Part shown: in pieces, positions 37,830 through 50,754 of the stretch
Layout of the letters: each line of letters starts with the position of its first letter
Position numbering within the stretch: the stretch's first letter is position 1
Origin: Trichinella spiralis
Taxonomy: Eukaryota > Nematoda > Enoplea > Trichinellida > Trichinellidae
DNA length: 64,000 nt
Reading direction: 5' to 3'
NCBI GenBank assembly: GCA_000181795.3
Contig: CM012953.1
Span: 16,293,585-16,357,584, forward strand
Position numbers and translations under genes: made by a program
Notes under the pieces: generated by a model
Seen by the model: only the letters and a program-made list of their open reading frames with translations
What the model was told of the DNA's origin: nothing
Databases searched by the model: none

Positions 37830-39246
37830 TCAGTTGGGCTGATTTGGCAGGAATACCAAATCTGAATCTATTTTTTCCCTATAAAAAGTGTATAGATGAT
37901 CAGTATAACGCGCTGAAAAACAGAACACATTAGTGTTGTCCTTTGGAAAATCACAAAGGAGACTAGTCATTTGATCTTCGAATAAAAAAAATATTTCAGG
38001 AGCTTGCATGACAACCAAAAATCGGCAATTGTCGAACATGGAGCAGTTTTCGTTGCGAAATTTCTGCAAACCCTCTGGAGTGCCAATGAGAACGTCGCAT
38101 CCCAATTCTGGATGACTTCCAACCAACTTCCAACACTCACTGGACATGGCACATCGGATGACCAAATCTGTGCAAATGGCCAAATCCAAACAGCGATGAA
38201 AAATTGCCGAAACAAAATTTGTCGACGGTGCAACAATCACTGCCTGGGGATTCATTTCACAGGATGTTGGCTGTTGGCCTTTTTCATTTTTTTGCTTCAA
38301 TATCCAATTCAAAATTGGCGCCAAAAATCCGACGAGCCTGCCGGAACCCCTTGGGAAATGAAACACGGCATTTCTTCCAGCACAAATAGCAGGCACGATG
38401 CAGCATTGCGCATCTGTCAAGATATGACAGTCCATAGATCTCAAGCCTTTCATTATCTGGGAGTGAAAGCAACAGTTCAAAAATGTTTGCAGCAAGCCAT
38501 TATTGCGGATGTAGATATCGTTCAGTGTCATACGGTAAACAGCAGTCTCAACAGTTTCATTTGAAAATTCAGACACGTCATCCCAAGAGGATGCCTTTTC
38601 TTTCAAATGGCATTCTGCTAGAAACGTACCAAAGAGATATCGAGTGTTCACCGAATTTCGATCAAAATCACTTACCATTGTCCGACTCTTCTGAACAATT
38701 GTCGTTGGAATCGAAATCTAAAAACCCATTCAGACTGTAAAGAAATTTAACAAATTCACATCGTAAACGCCTACCTATATTACGAAATTCTACTATTGTT
38801 ACTGGTATCTCACAATTTTCATCACTGCCAAAACTGTTAACTTAAAAATGATTTTTTTAATAGCAATAATTCCAATTCCTATCAAAACTTACAACCGGGA
38901 ACTCGAAGTGCCACCGCAGGTGCATGATTGGTATCCGATTCGCCTTCATCCCACGTACTATAACAATCTAAAAATAAAAATAGATTAAATTATTTTCAAA
39001 TTCAAAATCTAATAAATAAAACACAAAAAACAAAACAGGAGCAGAAAATGAACTAAGGAATTAAAAAGGAAACCTGGAAGTGACCAGCATAAATTTTGAG
39101 AATTCTCAGCATTCTCCTAAAATATAATCATGTTTATGCTCAAAAGTGATATGATCTAGAATGAAATAATAAAATACGCCAGTTTCTGTCGACAACCGCA
39201 TTTCTTCTGCGAACCAGTAAACGTACACGCTAAACAACGAACCAAA
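37830..39246 (-). CDS. Divergent DEAD-box-like protein with degenerate ATPase motifs
   Basis: Six exons keep one frame: 39246-39178, 39116-39074, 38967-38893, 38840-38775, 38717-38676 and 38617-37830. The first ATG in frame is at 39201; the exon carrying it may instead continue upstream. The N-terminal part is acidic and unrecognised (DCYSTWDEGESD, DFDSNDNCSEESDN). The last exon resembles a DEAD-box first RecA lobe. It has a Q-motif-like region (TDAQCCIVPAICAGRNAV), motif I as PRGSGR where AxTGxGK is expected, motif Ia AVIVAPS, and motif Ib GTPEGLQKF. Motif II is VVMQAPE in place of VLDEAD, and motif III is FSAR for SAT. These changes would probably abolish ATP hydrolysis. No second RecA lobe follows before the stop at 37830. 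Open minus frames at about 37670-37540 and 37215-37170 may be further exons, but phases did not join. Germline helicases of the Tudor/TDRD12 kind show similar decay, but that link is only a suggestion. Confidence 0.6.
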
Positions 39247-40800
39247 CTAAAGTAAAAATAATAAATTTAAAGCTTTATTATTAAATTAGCGTTAAAAAGT
39301 TTTCAAAATTATATAGATATTGCTTTAAAAAAATCAAAGTGAAGATTTTTTGAAGAAGTTAAATGACCAGTACGTAGATAAATAAACATAAAACAGACCA
39401 AATATACAGAAATGAAACCTTAGACAAAAATTCCTTATTAATTTGAAACTAAAGTTACTTCAAAAATGTTTAAAAATTACAATATAAAAATTGATAACTA
39501 AAAGCAATTAAAACAGCTAAGTAAACATTACCTCAAAATAAACTACAGTAAATCTACTGTAAAGTTAAATAATGACTATCATTTAATATTTCATCCCAAA
39601 GCTAAAATTCATTATAATAATTATATATATGTTATCTATAAATAAAGTAATAATCAAATTAAAAAAAGTAATTTTACCACAATTTTACAAATTATTGTTC
39701 ATATAATCTACAAAATAAATAAATGCAAGTTCATTTAAGCTTTTTGTTAATTTATGTACATCAGATTGTAACTTCAACTCGTAAAAAATAAAATCAGCAA
39801 TACAGAATCAAAATAAAGTAAAAAAAAGCAAATTATATAATCAAAGCAAGAACGGAAACTGCTTATCATAATTTTAATTAAGAACTTACTGACCATTTTT
39901 CTGCAGCTATTCAGTTGCTCATCATTTCCATCTTATTTTAGCTGAGAAATGAATTTAGCAGTTTAAACATGAGATCAATGGAGCGTAAAATGCGCTCATG
40001 TGCACAGATTCCATATGTTGATGTGATTGTAAATCAACGCTTTACGAATAGTTTTTTTTTGAATAGTACAAATAGTGCTTTCCTGTAATTCAGCATGGAT
40101 CGTTGATCCAAAAATTCCATCAAAATAACGATCAAGTCCTAAATTGATACAATGGATAACAGCCTGAAGTTCATATTACAAAAATAAACGACGGATTAAC
40201 TCAAAAACACATTTCTAATGTTGCATTATATTTTTTTGTAAAATTATTCCGTTTAAAAAAATTCAGCATTTTCAAAAAGTTATTGCAACATTATGTTACA
40301 ATCTTTAGTATTAAGCTAATATTTAGAATTTTAAAATTCATTTAATGCAAGTGTTTTTTAATTTAAACAAATAATAGCTATTAGTAACCTATACCAGACA
40401 AATATTAGTACAGTCAATGACGATGGATGATAAATAACATTTAAAAATTTTCATTCAAATATCTCATTCTTCAGTTCTCAATATCTCATACAAATTAACA
40501 TAAAGCATTGGAAACTTTGTTTTTAAAATGCTAAACGTGCATTTGTTGATCGCGTGCTACAAATTCACCTGCAATATTCCTCAGGTTACAATCAGGAATT
40601 TGGTTTCATAATATTTGCTATTATTACTATTTTGACAGCGAAAAAATATTTTTATCATAAAATAAATTTGATGATTTTTTGAAAAAAAACTGAACAGCAC
40701 AAAATGTGAAATGAATCAAATGAGATAATAAACATGTCAACAAATTTATTTAATTTATTACTGCAGAAAACGTACAAAAGTCAAAACGGCTTTTAAAAAA
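39247..40800. other. AT-rich spacer
   Basis: Upstream region of the DEAD-box-like gene. No gene or RNA is seen. A possible short 5' exon with a donor-like GTCAGTAAG lies near 39890-39900 but has no phase-compatible partner. Confidence 0.5.
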
Positions 40801-40986
40801 TCAGTATTTAGAAGCCCAGAAAATAATTTCCAAATGTGCAAAAGTTGCAGTGGCATTATTGAAATAATTATAACGATTTTCCGACTTTGTTGAGAAAATT
40901 TTTCTTTGAGTTGCAGTTGCACTCTCTTCCTCCTTCTGTTCTGTAGCTTGCTTAACTATTAGTCTGTGCATTTTTGCTATTGCCAT
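40801..40986 (-). CDS. Small hypothetical protein
   Basis: 61-codon frame from ATG 40986 (MAIAKMHRLIVKQATEQK) to a stop at 40801, with a polar middle and an Asn/Thr-rich C-terminus. The open frame extends further upstream to 41115 without another ATG and includes a hydrophobic stretch (LYFFIFLCGFV). That suggests a spliced or upstream-started form, or simply chance. No family recognised. Upstream lies a 20-base perfect palindrome. Confidence 0.25.
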   Translation of the reverse strand: MAIAKMHRLIVKQATEQKEEESATATQRKIFSTKSENRYNYFNNATATFAHLEIIFWASKY

Positions 40987-41081
40987 CTCAGTACTATCGT
41001 AATTCACAGTACTGTAATAAGCTTTGTTCTTAGAAGATACAAAACCACACAGAAATATGAAAAAATAAAGATGACTCCAAT

Positions 41082-41101
41082 CACTAGAGATATCTCTAGT
41101 G
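41082..41101. repeat. 20-base perfect palindrome
   Basis: CACTAGAGATATCTCTAGTG reads identically on both strands, with no spacer. It lies within the open frame upstream of the small hypothetical protein and next to a GC-richer stretch (41150-41300). Confidence 0.9.
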
Positions 41102-42493
41102 GTGTTCGATAACAAATTATTGAAAAACTCTTTTCGTCGCTTGCTAGGATTTATATGCCGTCTTCAGATCTTGTGCATCTCGCATAGTCTTTGCATATTA
41201 TGGCCTGGCACTCTGCTTCCGTGAAATAAATGTGCCCTGCCTACATGGTGACATTGTTATAATCTGTTACTCCGACGTTGCGTTGCATTATAATAACAAT
41301 TGATCTGAAACCTTCTGTGTAAAATCAGAAAAATTTGAAATCAGATTTAATGTACAATTTGAAAGACAAGTCAATAATAAACAAATTCAAATAATATTAG
41401 TAATTCAGTCGTTTTCTAACGCGAGCAAATTAGTAATTTGTAAACAATTTATGATAATTATTTGATAAAGATTGTTTTGAAAATAACATTTTCCCGATTG
41501 CCTTTCATTCGAAATTAATTTCTTTAACTCATAAGCAATGCTTTATTTTTATATTCATGCGCAGTTTTTATTTCTATTAAAATCGACTATATTGCACTAC
41601 GTTATAAAATAAGTGAAACAATCGATTAAAATTATTATTCATAATGAAATGAATATATTTCATCACATTTTTTTTCATGATGCGATGTTTTCTTATTTGA
41701 TTAAATTTTATTTTACTAAAATCATTTATTTTATTAACAATAATTTTCAAAAAGGGAAAGTACAACGACGACAGAGCATTTTACTGACATAATAGTCAAG
41801 CGTATTTATAAGAACTAATAAAATAAACTCCAAAATAGCTGATCAGAATGGAACAGTGCATACTAAGTGCCAAGGTGAAAGTCAGAATGAAATTTTGTCG
41901 CTTTTACAACGTATTTTTTTAATTAAAAATACTTTTAAGTTCAACATGAATGATTAGGCAGTAATACATGTTTACAGAAAGTTTATATTATTATTAACAT
42001 GCATATATGCAAACATAATGTTACAATTATTATAAAGAACCAATACATGTGATTGTTAGATATGTGGTATTGAGCATTGAATGACGATGATTAAAGTAAG
42101 ATTAAGTAAAATTGCTGCATCTATTTTATTAGTGATAGTTTACATATTTATGTTTAATAAAATTAGACATATAATTTCATTTACGTTTCATTATGCATGT
42201 AATTGTTCTTGAATGTATTTATTTACTGTACTCTAAATTAGAGCATGAAATTTGTTTAATCAAACAATGTTGCCTCGTTTTATTTTAATTGTTTGTGCGA
42301 ATGAGTTATTACTTTCAAATTTATTGTCTATTTGTTTTTATATTTTTGGCATGCTTTCAAACTTGTTGTAAATGAATATTGGTTGGACGTGATGTTAAAT
42401 AAACATTGTGTGTGTTTTCTGTCATGATTTATTTGACATTTTTCAGGTGTTGAAAATATATACTTAAATAGTAATCGTCATCACACTTTTACC
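41102..42493. other. Spacer upstream of the LUC7-like gene
   Basis: The first 200 bases are GC-richer and may be an unrecognised promoter or old exon. The remainder is AT-rich with no gene. A pyrimidine-rich AG at 42445-42446 (acatttttcag) precedes the LUC7 start and could be a trans-splice acceptor. Confidence 0.5.
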
Positions 42494-44587
42494 ATGGCTG
42501 CCACTCGTGAACTGGCTTTAATGCTGGATGAGTTGATGGGCCCTCATCGAAATGCTTTGACATCAGACGCCAAAAAACTATTGTCTTTTGATGATCCAGA
42601 GGTAAATTAACAAATATGAGAAATATGAATTTATTTTTCCTCCATAATGGAACTTCACCAACAGTGTACTATTTGATATTGTTAAAGAATCTTTTGTTTA
42701 ATTTTGTGTTCAGGTTTGGCAATTTGCTACTTGAATTTTGCAAACATGATGGATGAGGCAACAAAGCGCGTATCAGCTTAACTCAGCCATACTTCACTAG
42801 TTATTGTTTCCGTATTGGAAGCAATTTTCATGTAGTTTCAGCAGAACTGAAAGGCAGAATTTTTTTGTTTTATATACTCTTTTTCTATGATTTTTTATTT
42901 TTCAAACTAAATTCATTGTTAAGAGTAAATGAAAAAATGCTAAATGAAGACATGTTGCTATAAATATGGATGTTGTTAGAAATTGAAGAATATGTATATG
43001 CTTTTAATGTACACTGTTTTGCATATTTGTGAGGTTATTTTAATAGTTTCTTTTTTGAGATTATAAGATAAATTTTGCTTGAAATATACAATATTTGAAT
43101 TGATTTTAGGTTTGCAAACATTATTTGGTCGATTTTTGTCCATCTGATTTGTTCACGAATACCAAAGCCGATTTAGGTGATTTTTGTTTTTTAATACATG
43201 TATTATATTGATTGAATTAGATTTGAAGATTGAAAATTTTTTTACATTAAGGTCATTGTAATCGAATTCATTGTGAAAAATTGAAAGAAAAGTATCGTAC
43301 GAGTAGTCGATTTCGAAAATGCGGATATGAGCAAGCATTTCTGGATTACTTGTTGCAATTGCAAGCAGATATTGATCGGAAAATACGTAGAAACAAAGAA
43401 CGATTGGAACTTACACAACCTGGTGGCAAGGTTATTTTGCAAATGATATTTTTGTATTGTTTACTGTTGTCGTTGTTTATTATTTTGTTGTTGTTGTTGT
43501 TGTTGTTTTTAGCAAATCGACTCTACAAAACATCGCAACGACGAAAAGTTTCGAATTTTGAGTGAAAAAGTGGCCGCTTTGCATGCACAAGCAGAACAGC
43601 TTGGTGCTGAGGGTAAAGTTGAAGAAGCGCAGAGCGTTGTGAAAATGGCCGAAGATTTGGCCAACGAACTTGATCAAGTGACGAAAGTTGGTTTGCTTGT
43701 TGTCGTTTACTGCAATCGGATATTATTAATATCAGTGATATAAGCGGAGAGCACGTTGGCTTTTCAGGAAATTGAACAACAACTACCAGCGACTGAAATG
43801 AAATTGATGGAAGTGTGCGATACGTGCGGCTGTTTTCTGATCGTTGGAGACAGTCTACATAGACTTGAAGAACACTTGACCGGCAAGCAGCATGTTGGCT
43901 ACGCGAAAATTAAAGAAACGATCGACATGATGCAGGTGCGTTGGATTGAATCAATCAATCAATTGCTTCTATATGATTTATCTTTTTGTTTTCTTTAGAA
44001 ATTGCCCAACAGTGGACAACGAAGTGGACGGCGTACATACACAAATTCTAATGATTCCGAAAGGCGAAATCGTCTGGATACAAGCGAATACGGAAAACAG
44101 TAAGTGTTAGTATTGGAGAAAATAAGAAAATTACAGATTGAAATTGTTTTTTTTATCCAGTTACATGCTTGCATATTAAATTGCCTTATAAGGGAGTGAC
44201 GAAAATTACTCGCCTGTTGTTTTTCAGTCGTTCTGGTTCAGGATTACGGTACCGGCGCAGGAGTCGATCAGTATCACGGGGTCGGCATGACTGGTCAACG
44301 TTACGTAATAATAAGGGTGGAATAAGCCGACATAGGTTGTACAGTGGCAGTCGTTCCAGGAAGGAGTCTCGTGGTCAAGAAAAATCCCGTCATACAAGAG
44401 AAGATGTTTCACCTGATTTGCCATTGAAGAAAGATCGTCATGCTGATCAACAACATCTTTTGGGAAAATTTGATCCAACAGTGGCAGGTTTGGATGATTT
44501 ATTAATTTTCTACAACATTGACCATCAGTATAGTAATTGTTGATTGACTTGAGCTTTTCAGCATCAAATGGCAATCACTCGACATAA
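42494..44587 (+). CDS. LUC7-like U1 snRNP-associated splicing factor
   Basis: LUC7 proteins join the U1 snRNP and help choose 5' splice sites. Eight exons (42494-42601, 43110-43176, 43252-43430, 43513-43686, 43768-43935, 43999-44099, 44228-44487, 44562-44587) keep one frame for about 360 residues. Start ATG 42494: MAATRELALMLDELMGPHRN matches the LUC7 N-terminus. A first CCCH-type zinc finger follows (VCKHYLVDFCPSDLF with GHCNRIHCEK), then a charged coiled coil (LQADIDRKIRRNKERLEL and KVAALHAQAEQLGAEGKVEE). The second, C2H2 finger is CDTCGCFLIVGDSLHRLEEH with GKQHVGYAKI. The C-terminus is Arg/Ser-rich (RRRSRSVSRGRHDW, YSGSRSRKESRG), as in LUC7L. The last exon, eight codons ending NGNHST, is the least certain. 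AATAAA lies at 44775-44780. Confidence 0.95.
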
Positions 44588-44736
44588 GAAAGACCAACTT
44601 ATGCAATTGTGAAATGATAAAGCGGCAGGACAACTGTATTTACTTGGTGTGATTTGTACCAATTGAAAGATCACACTGAAAAATTTACGCGTTTTTTTTT
44701 GTTTCTTACAAAATGTTCATTTCACTGCAAACTTAA

Positions 44737-44780
44737 TTTATTGTAATTTATTCAAAAAGAAGCAATCGTGGAAAAATAAA
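44737..44780. terminator. Overlapping poly(A) signals of convergent LUC7-like and DOK-like genes
   Basis: AATAAA on the plus strand at 44775-44780 and on the minus strand at 44742-44737 lie between the two stop codons (44587 and 44798). Each signal sits beyond the other gene's likely cleavage point, so the mature 3'UTRs should overlap in antisense. Confidence 0.55.
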
Positions 44781-44797
44781 TTCTTTCGTTCTGTTTT

Positions 44798-46490
44798 TCA
44801 TACGTCGGTGATTTTTACATCGCATGTTTGTCTTGGTGTAGCATGTTTGATGTCGAGCTGTGGATGTCCATCGTGCGCGGTGTTGAATTGCATTTTTGAA
44901 ATTCGATTGTAGTCTTGCTTTGGAGGATAATTTTTCGAAAATTTCTCCAATTTTTCAAATTTCCATTGCTCATTCCGACAACTTTGCATCGGTTGTATGT
45001 CGCTTCTTCGTTTTAATTCCTCTTGCTTGGACCATTTCAGCGGCGTTGGTTGCGAAAAACCGTTTGATTGCTGCAAATTGTGAACGCTGTGACAATGCCG
45101 ACCATTTTTTTGCTATTTAAATTTCCAAAATCCATACTCACCAGTTGTGAACCATAACCCGGCGGTTCGTCTTGTTCCACTGTTTTTTTCAATTTCGCAT
45201 TTTCGCTTGTTGCCAATCGGTGTTTGATGCTGTAGTCGATGGAAGTGGGCAAGAGTGGAGTCAGCTTGTAGAAACACTTGTACGCCATTTGTAGCAACAA
45301 TTTTGCAGAACTGCCATCAATGGCGACTAGAGAGAACCAAGTTTGAATTTTGTTCACGATTTTTTCCGACTTGTCGCTGCTCAGCTCGAAGATATGTCCA
45401 TTTTGTAGTTGAAAAGCAAAACAACACTCTCCATCGGCTAACCTGCGATCGAAATCATTCTGATTATAAATTAATGCAAATTTATAATCTCTTTTTGATC
45501 TTACCACGCGAACTGTTTGCATGGAAATAATTGTAAATGAATGGTCATTTCTTGCAAAAAGAGACAGAGCGAATCATTTTCGACAAACAACAAATATTTT
45601 CCCGGTTGATGATTTGAACTCGTCGAATGGCACAATTGCACTTGGAAAGCTTCTTTTCCATTCAAAGCTTAAAAACATCAATTTTATTGACTTTTTTATT
45701 TTTCAAGGAAGAAATTGGAGAAATGAAAAAAACCCTTTGAAATGGCATACGGTAAACTGTTGAAAAAATAAAATCAAGTTACGCGTGTTTTTTTTTGTTC
45801 AAAATACAACTGCTGAAATGGATTAATTGGTGATTTTTCTTTTTTTTACCTTGCAAAATTTCTTTCATGAATCCATATTTTTCACTTTTCAGTATATTTT
45901 GATTGACAAGAAGTGAATTGTCCAAATTTGCATCTTTAAATGCTACATAGCACATGGTGTTTCTCCAGTACTGGAATTGGAAAAAAAAAGATAAATTTTT
46001 TTTGATTTCATTTTATAATTTTACTCGCAGTTAATTGTATCACAATAATGATAAAATTAAAAATTGAACGAAAAACAAAACAGCCTACTTCTAAATTTCC
46101 ATCATGAGTGCAGGTAAATTCCAGTTTATTCTTTATTAAATAAACAGTAAGAATGGATGGTGCGAATTTTTCATCGCTTTTTGTCAACTGGATGGCTACG
46201 CATTCTGCAAGTGGAATCAGGCAAATCATTTTACCGAGCTGAACATCATCTTCATTGTGGTATATTTCCAGTCTGTCATTGCCGTTGCAACTTTTCCCAC
46301 AAAGCACTACATAAACTTTATTCCATCTCTGGGATATAATATGCAAAATTATATGAACAACAACAACAACACCAGGATGCAAGAGAATATTTTGAATAAT
46401 AGAAATTTTACTCACTTTCGAAAGGAAAATTTTTTCTTTTAAATATAAATAACCTTCGTGAAGAATACTTTCTCGCTCAGCGGCAAACAT
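44798..46490 (-). CDS. DOK-like adaptor with PH and IRS-type PTB domains
   Basis: DOK proteins are membrane-recruited adaptors that bind phosphotyrosines of receptor kinases through a PTB domain. Six exons (46490-46416, 46328-46089, 45970-45850, 45667-45505, 45442-45142, 45070-44798) keep one frame for 390 residues. The PH domain (about 1-105) begins SILHEGYLYLKEK, then RWNKVYVVLCGKS, DRLEIYHNEDDVQLGK, IPLAECVAIQLT and KLEFTCTHDG. The PTB-like part (about 110-260) has KEAFQVQLCHSTSSN, GKYLLFVENDSLCLF, MTIHLQLFPCKQFAW (compare WPLxxLRRYG) and ADGECCFAFQLQNGHIFELS (compare GxGxFxFxT..GxxIF). The C-terminal 140 residues are polar and hold DEPPGYGSQ. The arginines that bind phosphotyrosine are not clearly conserved, so ligand binding may differ. 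Domain order supports DOK/IRS; I am less sure which. Confidence 0.72.
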
Positions 46491-49023
46491 CCCAATGAAT
46501 GAATGACATTAAAACTAAATGCAAACTGTTTATTCACAATGTGAAAGTTTGCCAGTATCACCAAGTGACTGACTGGTAAACAAAATTGTCCACCTTGGTT
46601 GTTGTTGTTGTTGTCGATGTTCTACAATCAAGAATGCATCTTTTGCTAACTGGGTAAACAATCAGCTTTGAAAACCATCCCCAACAGTAAAGCATTAGCG
46701 TTCAAATTATTTTCCACGACAATGCTAGCCGAAGAAAAAATGCCACTTTTTAACATTTAATTAACAGTTTACTTTTAACAATAGGCCTTTTTTAAATTTC
46801 ATCCTCATGAGTTGTTCAATATTTTTCTACTTTTTTTTGTTCATCTAATTTACATAAACTGCAGTCGTGAACTTCGTCATTATCTACATTTCAATGTCAC
46901 TTTTTATTCTGTACATAGTAGGAAGTCATTATCGACAGTTGGAAAAACACATCAATGACACACTCGATGCATAATATACATTTTAATCTTGAAATAAAAA
47001 AAACTGCTCAATAAAACTGACATTCAAAATTAGAATAAAAATAAATTTACGTTCACTAATAATTAATTCCATGTCTATCTAATCACGGAAAATTTATGAG
47101 AAAAAGATATTTACAGCATTTGATACCCAAATTCAATATGTTCAGTTTATAAAAAGTTGCATTTGTTGCATCATTTTCCTTTTTCGTAAACATTAAATTT
47201 TATACATAGAATGTGCTTTGACCGTGAGAAAAATTTCATATTTTGGATCATACTTGTGCAAGCATATAACACACACACACACACACACATTTATATGCAC
47301 AACATATAACACATATATTTAAACTGTGCATGTCGTGAAATTTCAAAATTAACCATTACAAATAATGCCTGCTTTGCACTATGGTAATACATCATGATGA
47401 TGTACTGTAATGAACTGTTAGAACGTTTCTACGCTAAAACAAGTTTTATAATTTATCAAAAATATGACTCTGAAGATTAAATTTATTTCTCAAATTTTGT
47501 GATTCTTAAAATTTATGTAAAAACAACAACTGTGATGCTCTTTTTTTGAAAATTTTGAAATTTACACCTAGCACGTGTGAAAAGTTTCCTCTTTGTTTTG
47601 CTAATTACTGCTGAAAATGATCGACTTTATCAATCAACTGCCTTAGATACTGCGTTGCTTTGATAATAATTTGCAGATTGCTGACTTTTTAAATCTAAAT
47701 TTCATATCATAATTCAACAATTTATCATTTTTCGTAAAATATTAGCCGTATTATTAATCAAAAGCTATTTGATGAAGCAAATGCTAATATTATGCAATGT
47801 GTTTCCCATAAATTTTATTCTCTTTCCGTGCCTAAGAGTCGAGTTCGAGTAAGCTGTAAAGTCATGGGCACAAAATTTGACTGAATCTACTAATTAAATA
47901 CTTACACTCAATGGTTTATATACAATCATTAAGCGGCTCGTCGTTTGCATTCTGCTATCTGACGTTTTACACAGAATGAGACATTTTCAATAGTTTATTC
48001 TTGTTTTGTACTTTCTGCGACACTTCTGAATAATTTATTAAACTGATTTGCAGTCATAGCTAATATTAATTTCATTCAAATATACTAATTTAAAGAAAAT
48101 TATTCAACTAATTATTAACTTTAATTACTTATTTTAAAATATAAAAAACTAAAGTTGACTGACAAAAAAGATTTTTGCAAAAAGTTAATATTTTTAAAAT
48201 GAGCCATAATTGACAACTGACTACGGCAATATAAAACCGAGCGAATCAATTAAAATGAGAATATAGCTGAAACGGAAGTAGCATCAGCTGAACAAAGTCG
48301 AACCAATCACCGTGCGAGAAATTGGGTAACTCAAAGCTGAGGGGCAGTAAATGGGCAAGGTCCTGTTGTATTGTTTTTATGCATACATTTCTAGAAAAGA
48401 TAAATTGATAAATATTAATATACTCAAATAGTGAAAAATATATGAATAAATAATATAAAATTATTGCCCACCACATATCGGTCATTATTAAAAACTATAT
48501 TTAAACATGCTTTTCTTTTTTACTGTCACAGTTATTCAATCTATTTTGCTGCTTTGGTTGACAAGTATTATCAGTATTGAGTTCTGTATTTCCTCATCTG
48601 GACAAGACTGTAACTTATAAAGGTATCTTTTACTTGAAAATGAACTTTATTAAGCAATAATAATTTTTACATAGTTTTTAAATTTCACATGAATTTTATT
48701 GGATAATTTAGTTTTCTATATGTACACAATTATTTTACATTTGTTTGCATTTTTACTGAATTTTTAAATAGTTATATATAATTCTAACCTATTAATTTTG
48801 TGGCCATATATTTATTTTGTATAATGTATTTTAATGTGACTTTATATTTTAAATAGTTTATTCAGTATTTAAAATACGAAGGCTTTTTAAAGTTCACGAA
48901 TGTTTTAATTGTTCTGTTGGGAATTGTTTATTTATGTGCATTGCTTGATTTTGTAAAGTATTTTAGGTTTTTGGAAATTTTCAGAGAAATAATACATTTT
49001 AATATTTTTTTTGTTTGAGAATA
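46491..49023. other. Spacer between divergent DOK-like and Aurora genes
   Basis: AT-rich. Contains a (CA)n microsatellite at about 47270-47288. The minus-strand frame 48485-48246 has no recognisable feature. The 49010-49023 stretch ends in a T-rich leader just before the Aurora start. Confidence 0.55.
47270..47288. repeat. (CA)n microsatellite
   Basis: Uninterrupted ACACAC run of about 19 bases in an intergenic AT-rich region. Confidence 0.85.
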
Positions 49024-50448
<1,425 letters not shown>

Positions 50449-50754
50449 AAAGTGTAGATTAACTATTTGGCGTGGCTATGTATTCACAAGTTTCACATAC
50501 AAGCATTCATTATGTGATTATGAATAAAAAATCTTTTTTATCATCAAACGCAATTAATAACGTTATCATTATGCAAATATCTGCAAATATTCAAATAAAA
50601 AATTATTTATTCAACCTTTCGAAGTATATCTAGTCAAGAGAAATAAATCATTTTCACTTAAAACATACAAACATTCGAAATAGCTCCCGTTTAATTAAAA
50701 CAAAAACTGATTAACTGCTGAGACGATATCCGAACTGATCATGTAAAAGTAATA

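Noticed and set aside
45668-45849. Possible extra exon (VYRMPFQRVFFISPISSLK) in the DOK-like gene.
   Set aside because: Skipping it joins 45970-45850 to 45667-45505 in phase, while including it leaves no phase-compatible donor.
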